A stretch of DNA of 64,000 nucleotides from Centrapalus pauciflorus (Eukaryota > Streptophyta > Magnoliopsida > Asterales > Asteraceae). The position numbers were made by a program, and so were the translations under genes. Of this stretch, positions 21,838-31,575 are shown in pieces. The notes under the pieces are model-generated. The model made no database searches. It was not told where the DNA came from and worked only from the letters and a program-made list of their open reading frames with translations. The stretch spans positions 206,059-270,058 of the forward strand of contig JAANYP010002360.1 of assembly GCA_020465985.1 (NCBI GenBank). Direction: 5' to 3'. Each line of letters starts with the position of its first letter. Positions within the stretch are counted from its first letter, which is position 1.

Positions 21838-22211
21838 ACATAATTCATGAAAAGAGAGTAGTTCAGACTAACCTTTGGGTTATCGGATTCCACGTTGGCC
21901 ATTTGAACGGCAAACTCCAGAAGCGTCTGATCATTCGTCTTCTCCACCCACATCGGACTGCTGTCCCTTGTGGTCTGCTCTTCCCCTTCACATCCATTCT
22001 CCGTGACTTCAGCCATGAAGGCTCTCGCATTAGACTTCGGATGTGAGCTCCAGTCATATGTACCATCCAGCTGTCTGTCTGAAGTGACGTTTGATAATAG
22101 ACCAGCAAGATTGGCTTGATCGGAAGATGAACTCGAAAGGTATCGCTGTTAAGACTGATTCTGAAACTGTCCATGATGCTGATTTTGCCCTTGGTATGTA
22201 TCTACGTTTGG
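21838..22211 (-). pseudogene. Cop-4 gag, region between first knuckle and linker
   Basis: After the TGA at 22212 the same frame continues with a TAA near 22148 and then an open stretch (MAEVTENGCEGEEQ, LEFAVQMANVESDN) that matches Cop-7 57214-57400. The two stops and the frameshift at about 21830 separate gag from its linker in this copy. Confidence 0.65.
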
Positions 22212-23426
22212 TCACTGACATTCTCTGGCAAAGTGTCCCAGACCTTGACAATTGTAGCATTTGACTTTGGACTTATCAAAGCCAATCCCCTTATTATTCA
22301 TTGTCAAATTCCTCCCAGTCCGTTTGATGAATCTTTTAACCCGTTGGGTTACCATGACCAGTTGCCATTTGAGATCCATTTCCTCAAGATCATCAGGGTC
22401 TACCTGATCATAGTCTTCATCCCAGAGAGCAGGATCGTTTATTTTCCCTTGAACGCAGTTTCCGTACGCGGCCACAAATGACGCAAGCAAGTTCAAATGT
22501 TCTTCGGCCGATTTAGCGCTCATGGGCATCTTAGAGTAGCCCTGAGATGATGATGCCTGTGCTGCTTGAGGTTGCTGTTCTTCAGATCTTCCCAATCCTA
22601 AGAACGCTCTATTCAGTGTGTCATCAGTCTCTGCTGGTGACGACGTTTCTCCGGTGAAAAACGCTGTAGCAGTCTTCAGATCAGCTGCGGCTGAAGGCTT
22701 TGTTGATTTTCCAAAATACATGGCTGGATTTTGGACTTGTTCATAATCCGTTTCAGCCTTCAGTAGCTCGAAATGATATGCCTGCAGCGTTCCCACTATA
22801 TCCTCCAAAGATTGGGTATAATACTTGTCTTCATCAAGCTTAATCATAGCCACATACATCGCCCATTTGGCTGGTAAGGCATCTAGAAGCTTATTGTTCT
22901 TCTCTATGTCATTATACTCAATCCCATGACTTTCAAGCTCCGTCAACAGATGATAAAAGCGAGTGATGGTGTCATCCAGCTGTTCATCCTTCAGAGCCTT
23001 GAAAATAGCAAACTGCTGCTTCAATAACTCCATGCGCTTCCGTCGAACCCTCGGATTACCCTCACACCTCTTTTCCAGCGACTCCCAAAGTTCCTTAGAT
23101 GTCTTTTGAGTCCGGAATGTGTGTAGTATATCTTGAGGCAAAGCCATTCGAATAATCGAGAAAACTCTGTTCTCGGCTTCATACAGTTTCTTATCATCCT
23201 CCTTCATCATCTGATATGATATGACTCTCTGATGGCCTTCAACTTCAGAAATAGGTGGAATGTATCCTTCGTCAATACATACCCACATGCGCATGTCATT
23301 GAAACGCACAAAATCGACAAACCGATCTTTCCACCAATAGTAATCTACGAGTTTCATCAGCTTAGGCGGAGTATTAGCCTTTCCGACCTCATGATCCATT
23401 TCTAGAAACTTTTGAAGATTTGACAT
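22212..23426 (-). CDS. Cop-4 gag (capsid and first zinc knuckle)
   Basis: 404 residues from ATG 23426 (MSNLQKFLEMDHEVGK). It shows the Copia gag (UBN2-type) fold: YYWWKDRFVDFVRF near residue 30, LPQDILHTFRTQKTSKELWESLEKR, LKQQFAIFKAL, ITRFYHLLTELESHGIEY and LDALPAKWAMYVAMIK. It ends with a canonical CX2CX4HX4C knuckle (CYNCQGLGHFAREC) at the C-terminus, then TGA. Gag forms the virus-like particle and binds genomic RNA. The start is supported by the matching start in Cop-7 and by a leader of about 670 bases after the primer site. Confidence 0.9.
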   Translation of the reverse strand: MSNLQKFLEMDHEVGKANTPPKLMKLVDYYWWKDRFVDFVRFNDMRMWVCIDEGYIPPISEVEGHQRVISYQMMKEDDKKLYEAENRVFSIIRMALPQDILHTFRTQKTSKELWESLEKRCEGNPRVRRKRMELLKQQFAIFKALKDEQLDDTITRFYHLLTELESHGIEYNDIEKNNKLLDALPAKWAMYVAMIKLDEDKYYTQSLEDIVGTLQAYHFELLKAETDYEQVQNPAMYFGKSTKPSAAADLKTATAFFTGETSSPAETDDTLNRAFLGLGRSEEQQPQAAQASSSQGYSKMPMSAKSAEEHLNLLASFVAAYGNCVQGKINDPALWDEDYDQVDPDDLEEMDLKWQLVMVTQRVKRFIKRTGRNLTMNNKGIGFDKSKVKCYNCQGLGHFARECQ

Positions 23427-24095
23427 CGTTTCAAAAGTAATTGAATTGTAACTTAATTAATTTAATTCGAAACTAAGTTAAGCTAATTCTTTCGAATCTA
23501 GGCAGATTCGAATATAATTTAGTTTAAATCTTTTTGGGATTAAATTAGATTAAGTTTTGAAATTCAATTAAATTTGAAATTAATGACAGATTCGAAAGTC
23601 TCCAAACTCGAAGGTCAAGGCAAACTCGAACACTCAGTAGATTCGAAGCCCTATTCGACTATAGTCCAAACTCGAAGCAAACTCGAACCACAGCAAACTC
23701 GAGATTCCTAATCGACTCTAGCACAAACTCGAATTAAACTCGAAAACTTTAAACTCAAAACACTCGAAAGCAAACTCGAAAGGAGTGGATATTTGGTTAG
23801 ACTCGAAACTAAGCAAAACCCTAATTTCTCCTAATAGATTCGAGCGCCGCAAACTCGAAAAACGGCTAATACCTCGAACTTTTTAACGTTTTGCAGATTA
23901 AATCAATATTTTTACAAAGAAAAATATTGATTTCGATCAAAAACGTGAAAAACAGCAAAGTATTTCCCGGATCCAAAGTTGTTAAGCTCGAAAAAAACAC
24001 GAAAAACACGAATTTGAGAGAATAACCATCCAAAAAGCGTCAAGAAACCTAGGATGTATCTTTATGAACACGAAGAACACTAAGAACACCCCGCT
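23427..24095 (-). other. Cop-4 untranslated leader
   Basis: Noncoding sequence between the primer site and gag ATG. It contains about 22 TCGA cores in roughly 540 bp (23460-23995), mostly as AAACTCGAA or AGATTCGAA, against about two expected by chance. Confidence 0.75.
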
Positions 24096-24108
24096 GGCTC
24101 TGATACCA
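24096..24108 (-). other. Primer-binding site of Cop-4 (initiator tRNA-Met)
   Basis: The minus strand reads TGGTATCAGAGCC two bases after the LTR end. It is complementary to the 3' end of plant initiator tRNA-Met. Confidence 0.95.
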
Positions 24109-24110
24109 CT

Positions 24111-24786
24111 TGTAAGGTCTACCACTACACAGATCTATCTAGACGCGAAACCGTCAACGAGTGCGGAATCCTCGTTAACGGGTAGAGGGTAACAACTCTC
24201 ACTAGGAACACGGAGACTATCAATAGGCTGTACGAACTACGACGGACGTACCTACGAATTGATTCTCTCCGAAAGAACACTAACACTGATGATAAACTCG
24301 AAATCGCCTTTTGCTTAATCTCTCTCGAATTCTGCAAAAAGTCTCATAATTATTCGAGTCTATTCCTAATTATAGAGGCTAATTCGAGTCTGCCATGGGC
24401 CAAACTCGAATCAGGCCCAAGGCCCATTCGAGTTTGTCCCCACTGACACTCTCGAATCTGCCTACTGGAACACATTCGAATCTGCTATAGATTCGAATCT
24501 GATTAACTTGAATTCGAATTTAACCTATATTCGACTTTCATATATTAAACCTGTATTTGAAACTTATGTTTTTAACTTATGTTTGGTTTTATCTTTGATC
24601 TTTATGTTTGAACTTCTTGTAATACGCTACATCAAGTTCAAACATACAATCAATAATAATTATCAAACATATATAAACATATATACATATATAACCAACA
24701 CTCGTTAAAACTCAATACTTTGAATATTACTTAAACCAAAATGTTAGATCACTTAGACTGCTATCGTCACACAGGGTGTACCAACA
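24111..24786 (-). repeat. 5' LTR of Cop-4 (676 bp)
   Basis: Pairs with 11820-12495. It holds eleven TCGA cores between about 24296 and 24535. Transcription of the element would start here; I did not find a single clear TATA box. Confidence 0.95.
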
Positions 24787-24823
24787 TACTCCAAGGTGAA
24801 TAGAAACCCTTCCTGCAAGACAG

Positions 24824-25590
24824 TTAAGTGACCTTTGGTACCCAAACTGTATGATATTTGGGTCCTGACTGATTAGCATTTACGGTAGGGTTTTTAAGAA
24901 CTAAACCACCATTGATCTTATATAAAGTACACTTAATGTATTTATTTGTAAGAAGGCAAGACTTAGGAGTCGATACGAACTGGTATCTTACAGGTATGTT
25001 AGATTCCTTTTTAACCTTTTGTTTAGGTTTGTGACGACGTTTATGTTTGAGTACAGGTCTATTAGATTCCTTTTTAACAATGTAGGCATAGACAAACAAT
25101 GATGATTTAGACAAATCAAACAACTTCTTAAAAGAAGAATTCTGAACATTACTATCATTCAAAACATCACACTTATTCAAAGAAGTGCTAGAATTTAAAT
25201 CAACGACAGTTTTGTCTTTGATTACATTGGAAACAAATGAATTAGAAATAATGTTAAGTGCTTTTGCATTATTCAAGTTAGATGTCGTCTTTGGTGCCGT
25301 GCCCTTTAGTTTTACTTAGTAGTCTGAAATGAAATGCACACGTTTGTTACCTTTAGCAGATATTGACTCATTAATCATTTTGTGCTGTTGTTGCTTCCGA
25401 GGATTCTTCTTGACCATTTTACAGAGAGAAGTAGAATTATCGGGAATAGTTTTGGAAGTATCTCCATGATGTTCAGTAGCAGAAATGATCATCGGGGCTT
25501 TGCCTTTCTTTATTTCCAAAATATGATGCTTTTGCATTTCAGAGTATGAGTCCTTGGCTTGAGATTTAATGTCAACTGTGGAATTGTTAA
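24824..25590 (-). pseudogene. Cop-3 gag-pol linker
   Basis: Two open blocks with a stop between them (near 25316). Residues are mainly Ser, Asn, Lys and Val, without enzyme motifs. The end WVPKVT marks the approach to protease, matching MAWVPRDN in Cop-4. It is a spacer segment of the polyprotein. Confidence 0.65.
25586..25590. repeat. Target-site duplication of Cop-5 (GTTAA), left copy
   Basis: GTTAA at 25586-25590 is repeated at 34701-34705 directly outside the LTRs. Confidence 0.92.
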
Positions 25591-26254
25591 TGTCAGGATC
25601 TAAAACTAATTAACCAAGACTAACTGATTTGAATTTATCAGAGTATAAATCAATAATCTTGCTTTGAATCAAAGTTTAATTAAGAAGTTTGCGGAATAAC
25701 ACTTAATTATTTTAACAAAAGCTTTCAAAATTAATAGCAAATAAACAAAAGTAATAATAAAAAATTGCTTGTATTGCTGACTTCAATTATTACAATCACC
25801 TCTAATCTGTTTGATTAGACGAAGAACACAAATTGTTCTTAGGGTTCTACAACCTTAGAGGCTTATAAAAACTCAAACAAAAAGCAATTACGAACTTGAA
25901 TATGCAGAAAACTCCTATATAATAGAGAGATCTATTCTATGTATTTATATTACTTCTTGATTTGTTTCCTTGAAGGACTATGACTTCTCTGATAGTAGAT
26001 ATGCTGGAATCTTCGTGTAGATATCTTTTCCTGAATATCAGCACTTTCTGTTTATGAAACTGTTGAGCAGCTTGAATCACTTGACAGCTTGAACAGAGCA
26101 GCTTGAGTTGTTTTACTCTGGCAGCTTGAACTTTTACACTGGCAGCTCGAGATTCTTCAACTAACAGCTTGAACTTTGTATTTACATATAAATTCTACTA
26201 ACAGTTTGAGAAGTCTAACTAACAGCTTGAACTTACTTAGACTATTTCCCAACA
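25591..26254 (-). repeat. 3' LTR of Cop-5 (664 bp)
   Basis: Minus strand begins TGTTGGGAAATAG (26254) and ends GATCCTGACA (25591). It contains about eight CAAGCTG-core motifs at 26060-26240 and a TATATAGGAG segment near 25914. Confidence 0.95.
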
Positions 26255-26553
26255 ATCTCCCGCTAACTTAAATTCTTTACACAAGACTTTAAGTTCTATA
26301 CAGATAAGGAAATAAACAAATAAACTGTTATTTACAAACCAAAGCTTTCAAAAACTTACAACTGTGCAAGTTTCTGATTTACAGCCTTCAAAAACTCTTG
26401 CTTCATCTCTTCTCTATCACAAGATATTCTAACAGATTTCATCTGGAGTAGCATAGCTTTTGGTAGATCATAAAATTCAAAATTGAAGAACATACCAGAT
26501 CCATCTGTAAATTTGATCCTGTAAGTCCTTGATTTGACAAACAGATCAACTTG

Positions 26554-29181
26554 CTAGATCTTTAATCCCTTTTTGTTTGCATCCTCTATATCTTTCCTTA
26601 TAGACTCAGGGTCAACAATGGTCTTCAGATCTTTGACAACTTGCTTTACTTGTGGTAGAGCCGATCTTACTTGTGTCACAGACCCAATATTGTTCATCCT
26701 TGTGAGCTCATCTCTAGTCAACTTTTCAACCATATGCCAGAAAGTGTCATACTCTTCTTCTGGACCAGATTCCCTTCTTACTACAAACTGAAATCTTAAG
26801 TCAATATTGTCCAGTGGTTTAGCATACCAGTAATTGATAAGAGGTTTTGTAAAGTCATGCTGGTCTATTAACTTCTCTAACTCCATAGCCTTTTGTAGTT
26901 GTTGCTCAAACAACACCTTTTTAACTTGATCCAGCTTTGCTTGTGATAATGACTCTGATGCAGGAATGGAAGCAACAGCTTGATCAGAAGGAGCAGAGGC
27001 ACTGGCAGCAGTTTGAACATTACTTGTACCAGTTTGAACTGGTTCTTGGGATGTTTGGACTTCTTGGGAGACTTTGGCTTTCTTTCTTTTGTCCATCTCT
27101 TTGTCGTGGATATCTTGCAGCCTTTCTGTGTTCATGGACTGAGCCATCTTCTTTGGAATACCAGCTGCAAAGGCAAAATTTATTAGAAATCTTCTATGCT
27201 CAGCCTTAGAGTGCCCTGTTGGCAGCTTCCTCTTCTTTTCTCCTTGCTTGACCACAAACCCTTTTAGGTAATCACCTAAGGTTTCATCATCTTCCATTGG
27301 CGGCTGGGTTTGCTGGTCTAACTCTTGATCTTGTTCTTCTGCTAATTTTCTGGCAATTTCAGCATCAAAGGCAATCTGGGCTTCTCTGGCAGAAAATTTG
27401 TGCTTTGGAGACTCAATAAGAATGCCCTTGCCCTTATCTTTTGTAGCAGAAGTTGTAGCTTGGACTGTACTGATTGGAGCTTGAACACCTTCTCTTATAA
27501 CAACTCCAGTTGCTTTTGAAGAAGCAGCTTGAGTTTCTAGGCTAACAACTTGAGAAGCTGTTGGGATTGTTATCCTAGAGGGTTGAACTGTTGGGGCTGC
27601 TTGGACTGATTCTGTTGGAGCTGCTTGGACTGCTTTAGGAAACTCCTGATTCTCCCCCTTTTTGAAAGCATTGGTTTGGTCAGGAGGACCTACAACCTTT
27701 GCCACTTGGGATTGAATCAAACGCTCTAATTGTATGATCTTATTTCCATAGAGGGTAAACCCTTTATGGAGATAATCCATTCTCTGATTTTGAGCCGCTT
27801 CTGCCTGCTTTAGTGCAATAATCTGTGCTCCCTGTGCAGCAATGATGGACTTTTGGTATTCGAGCATAGCTACAACAGGTTTCATCTTAGGATCCGTTAA
27901 AAGCATAAGTTGCAGACTAGCCTCAAGATCAGTAAACATCTGTGGTGCTTGTGATCTATCACTGGCATGAATACCAGAAGTAGAAACTTCTGGGCCCCTC
28001 TGTTCTTGGTTCTGGGGACTTCCAGCTGGTGTTTGCACACTTGCTGTTGCCATGGGCATGGTCTTAATGATGTTGGCACTGTCCTATGCCTCTTGTGCAG
28101 AGACAGCAGTAGTGCCAGCCACAAAACCCATATGGACCATCTCTGGTGAGATGTCCACCTCCTGAGTGAGGATGGGAGTGTCCTCAATGTGTACCCTTTG
28201 GATATTCTGTGCAGAAGTGTCCTCCTGCACAGGGTTATTTGGCTCTTGTCTGAGGGCTGAGGAGGAAGGAGCTCCTGGACCTCTTTTCCTTTTATATAGA
28301 TATTTAAGTGTGGATCTTGGCTGATTAATAGGAGCAGAAGGAATTTGTGTATCATTGAGAAGGGGGTTGGGGTCCTGGGGGTGAAGTAGTAATGATAAGC
28401 TGAGCCTGCTCAGGACCCTCTCCTCTGTTTCTTGGAATGATGTTGAGCATTGCAGAAGGCAATGGAACATCTATACTCAAAAAATTGGCACTTTGCTTTA
28501 AAAGTCTTTTAATGGAAGATAGTGAGTGCCGATGGGAAACATGTATCCTCTTATGTATATGAGAAGTGGTGCAAGTGTGTGCAATTATTTCTGCCAAAAT
28601 TCTAGGATACATCAAAAACTTCCCATTCTTTAGGGAATGATGCCTTAAAATCCCCTGAAAAATCATATTTGAAAAATTGAACTGTTGGCCCGTTGAAAAG
28701 CACACTAAGGCAGTGGCAATATTGGAGGAAAATTCTGACCAACCAGTTCTTTTGGGGCTCATACACTGCTGAATAAGATGCACAAGATATTTCCATTTAG
28801 GTGAAAAGTGTGCTTTCAAGAAAGTAAAGGAATCAGCAGGTCCTCTATATCCAATATTGTAAAGACCAGAATGTAAAGCATTTAGAGATAGGTCTGATAT
28901 ACCTGTGGCATCTTGAAGATGCAGATGATGTCGAATGGATTCCTCAGTTATGGTGATGGGAGTGCCATCAATTTTGGATAGTATAGAAGGAACTCCATTG
29001 ATGGTTTGGACAGAGGCACGGTTCAGAACTGCTCAATATGAGATATGTATATTGTAGGATTGATATTGAGGGCATGATAAATATAGGAGTGTGTCAGAAA
29101 ATCCATCATGTCATGGAACGGTTGAAGTTCAGAGTGCTTGAGAGAGTACGGTAGGCAGTTGTGTTCTTTGACAAACTCCAT
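26554..29181 (-). pseudogene. Third ORF after pol in Cop-5 (C-terminal half intact)
   Basis: ATG at 29181 (MEFVKEHNCLPYSL) opens the same N-terminal domain as in Cop-2, but stops and frameshifts break it (pieces near 28985-29181 and 28352-28819). From 28059 a 501-residue frame is open to TAG 26554. It has a Gln/Pro/Ser-rich linker, a coiled-coil-like helix with IIAAQGAQIIALKQAEAAQ near residue 75, a KKRKLPTGHSKAEHRRFLINF basic block, and a C-terminal helical domain with INYWYAKPLDNIDLRFQFVV. No membrane segment or enzyme motif. Retention of this long ORF beside lost integrase is notable. Confidence 0.75.
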
Positions 29182-29463
29182 TGAAGAATGAACGGAGGTT
29201 TTAGGGTTGCAAGGATGAGTGTGTGAATCGTTCAGAGAGAAAAGAAAGGCCGTGGTATGAAATTTTGTAACTGGTAGTTACAATTGAACGAAACTGGGAC
29301 CTTTAAAGGTTTTGAAAGAGGTTGGGTCCCGCGCACACACATTTAAAAAATTACCGAAATACCCTGCACACTTTGACAGATCAAGTGAATAACTAACAGT
29401 CCGAGAAAATGAACTAGCAGCTTGAGAAAATACTCAAGCTGTTAGTTGAAACTTAGGCATCTT
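29182..29463 (-). other. Spacer between pol and third ORF in Cop-5
   Basis: Noncoding. It carries family motifs (CAAGCTGTTAGTTGAAAC on the minus strand near 29430-29450) and lies just downstream of an internal purine tract at 29479-29487 that overlaps the last pol codons (FKGESLFH). Confidence 0.6.
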
Positions 29464-30984
29464 TTAATGAAACAGTGACTCCCCCTTAAATAAGCATATG
29501 GATTGGATAATAATGAAGACAAGTGAATCCATGTTTACCATACCAATGTTTGATACCAAGAAAGTGAACCTTCCTACATCAAAAGGTTTTGTAAATAGAT
29601 CAGCTAACTGGTCATCAGTATGTATTTTGGTAACTTGTATTAACTTCTTCTCATTACAATCCCTTATAAAGTGAAATCTGATTTCTATATGCTTGGTTTT
29701 TGGGAATTTCACTGGATTTTGCACAATGCTGATTGCACTTGAATTGTCAATGTAAATAGGAGTGGATGAAAAGTTCATACCATAGTCTCTCAATAGATTT
29801 TGAATCCACATTACCTGGGAGCAGCAGCTTACAGCTGCTACGTATTCTGCTTCAGTGGATGAGGTGGAAATAGTGGTTTGCTTTTTGCATTGCCAAGAGA
29901 CCAATCTTGCTCCTAAGTATTGACATCCACCAGTTGTGGATTTTCTGTCAATGTTGCATCCTCCATAGTCACTGTCAGAGTAGGCTGTTAATGTAAGAGG
30001 AGAGTCTTTAGGATACCAGAGGCCTAAATGAGGTTGGCCTTTTAGGTATCTACAGATTCTCTTAACAGCAACCAAATGAGAATCCTTTGGAGAGCATTGA
30101 AACCTAGCACACACACAGACAGCAAACATAATATCAGGTCTAGAAGATGTTAGATACATAAGTGATCCTATAAGAGATCTGTATAAATGAATGTCCACAT
30201 CTATGCCATCTTTGTCTGTATGGAGCTGCTTGTGAGGATCCATTGGAGTGCTTGCAACTTTTGTGTCTTGATACCCAAACTTTTCCAGTATGTCTTTCAC
30301 ATACTTTGATTGACTTATGAAGAGACCAGTGGGCTTCTGCTTGACCTGCAATCCTAGAAAGAAAGTGAGTTCTCCCATTGAACTCATTTGAAACTTTTTG
30401 TGCATTAAAGACTCAAACTCTTTGCACAAACAATCATTTGTTGATCCAAAGATGATGTCATCAACATAGATTTGGACAAGTAGAATCTCAGCTTTGATGG
30501 ACTTAGTGAAAAGTGTTTTGTCAAGAGTGCCTCTCTTGAACCCATTCTGTAGAAGATATGATGACAGAGTGTCATACCATGCTCTTGGGGCTTGATGGAG
30601 ACCATAGAGAGCCTTGTCTAACTTGTAGACCCTGTCTGGATACTTGTAGTCCTCAAAACCAGGAGGCTGACATACATAGACCTCCTCTTCAATTGTCCCA
30701 TATAGAAAAGCAGACTTCACATCCATTTGATACACTTTAAAACCTTTGAAGCTTGCATAGGCCAAAAATAGTCTGATGACTTCAATTCTTGCCACTGGAG
30801 CAAATCCATCATCATAATCTATGCCTTCTTCTTGAGTGTATCCTTGTGCTACTAGCCTTGCTTTATTCTTGATGACTATCCCTCTCTCATCTTTCTTGTT
30901 TCTGAACACCCATCTTGTACCAATTGCTCTCTTTCCTTTAGGAAGATCAACCAGTGTCCATACATTCTTCTTGCATTGCCTCAA
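29464..30984 (-). CDS. Cop-5 reverse transcriptase and RNase H (intact frame)
   Basis: 506 residues with no stop. RT motifs in order: RWVFRNKKDERG, NKARLVAQGYTQEEGIDYDD, QMDVKSAFLYG, QPPGFEDYKYPD, DKALYGLHQAPRAWYD, the catalytic box YVDDIIFGS and MGELTFFLGLQV. RNase H follows with LTAYSDSDYGG, STEAEYVAAVSCC, YIDNSSAISI and HIEIRFHFIRD. The frame is separated from the upstream connection ORF by a 22-base deletion near 30965-30975 compared with Cop-2, so this enzyme would not be joined to gag by plain translation. RT copies the RNA and RNase H removes it. One residue looks odd: DDGFAPVAR has Gly where relatives have Val. Confidence 0.93.
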   Translation of the reverse strand: MRQCKKNVWTLVDLPKGKRAIGTRWVFRNKKDERGIVIKNKARLVAQGYTQEEGIDYDDGFAPVARIEVIRLFLAYASFKGFKVYQMDVKSAFLYGTIEEEVYVCQPPGFEDYKYPDRVYKLDKALYGLHQAPRAWYDTLSSYLLQNGFKRGTLDKTLFTKSIKAEILLVQIYVDDIIFGSTNDCLCKEFESLMHKKFQMSSMGELTFFLGLQVKQKPTGLFISQSKYVKDILEKFGYQDTKVASTPMDPHKQLHTDKDGIDVDIHLYRSLIGSLMYLTSSRPDIMFAVCVCARFQCSPKDSHLVAVKRICRYLKGQPHLGLWYPKDSPLTLTAYSDSDYGGCNIDRKSTTGGCQYLGARLVSWQCKKQTTISTSSTEAEYVAAVSCCSQVMWIQNLLRDYGMNFSSTPIYIDNSSAISIVQNPVKFPKTKHIEIRFHFIRDCNEKKLIQVTKIHTDDQLADLFTKPFDVGRFTFLVSNIGMVNMDSLVFIIIQSICLFKGESLFH

Positions 30985-31575
30985 TCCAGGATGAATCTTT
31001 CAATGCTTCTGATGCCTTTTTAGGTTCTAGTTGAGACATGAAACAGGCATGTTCAAAAGCAGCTAGACTAAATTCAGGAACTGCTTGTTCAGTAGCAGCA
31101 GTCTCATTGTGAACCATTTTCCTTGTTTGTACAGGAGTACTTGGATCACCCAGTATTTGATTGAGAGGATGATACTTGTGAACTCTGAGTGTAGGCTCTC
31201 TTTCTGTCTGAAAAGAAGATCCAAGATTTGTATCATCTCCATCAGGACCAGTGAATGGTTCAGCTTCTGGAACAGCTTGACTTGAATCTGGGATTGTTTC
31301 CCTTTGTGTTGGAGCTGTTCTCTCAGGACTTGGGAGTGGCACTTTAGTGTCTGGATTTGTATCATGTTGAGCATTTAGAATCCCTGGAGGGCCACATGAC
31401 AGAAGTGGTATAGTGGTGTATTCATCCCAATTTGTTGAATCTGCAGCAGTTTGAAACTTTGTGCCAACAGCTTGAGAATTTGTATTGGCAGCATGAGAAT
31501 TTGTGTTGACAGCTTCAATCCTGTATGCATCAGCTTCAAAATTTGCACTAACAGCTTCAGAATTTGGACTAACAG
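30947..31575 (-). pseudogene. Cop-5 connection region before RT
   Basis: Low-complexity repeats (SEAVSPNSEAVSANFEA, then NTNSHAANTNSQAVGTK) encoded by a TCTGAAGCTGTTAGT-like array, then LRVHKYHPLNQILGDP, FSLAAFEHACFMSQLEPK and SWIEAMQEE, the usual N-terminal flank of Copia RT. The frame ends by a deletion at about 30965. In a full element integrase should precede this; it is missing. Confidence 0.8.

Larger units (their letters stand above)
11820..24786 (-). mobile_element. Cop-4: complete SIRE-like Copia retrotransposon (12,967 bp)
   Basis: Both LTRs are 676 bp and differ at about 11 positions by eye (1.6%). The element is flanked by the duplication TACTC. In transcription order (minus strand): 5' LTR, tRNA-Met primer site, 0.67-kb leader, gag with a zinc knuckle, coiled-coil linker with a second knuckle, protease, integrase, RT and RNase H, a 2.2-kb spacer, an acidic third ORF, purine tract and 3' LTR. 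It is large for a Copia element, which fits SIRE/Maximus-type elements with an extra ORF. It is inserted in Cop-3. Pol carries few breaks, so insertion is recent; at an often-used plant LTR rate of 1.3e-8 per site per year this is of the order of 0.6 million years. Confidence 0.95.
24787..25590 (-). mobile_element. Cop-3 fragment 2: gag-pol linker region
   Basis: Lies between Cop-4 and Cop-5. It contains Cop-3 coding remains on the minus strand (24824-25276 and 25316-25537): a basic, Lys/Asn-rich linker with a KHKRRHKPKQKVKKESN tract, ending in HTVWVPK, which typically lies just before Copia protease. The protease itself is across Cop-4 at 11655-11720. The first five bases are the right target-site copy of Cop-4. 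Confidence 0.8.

Noticed and set aside
21812..21872. Intron-like segment in Cop-4 gag: GTTAGT donor, CTAAC near the end and ATAG acceptor, 61 nt.
   Set aside because: Removing 61 nt does not bring the gag frame into the linker frame, and Cop-7 reads through the same place as coding sequence. A simple one-base indel explains the break.
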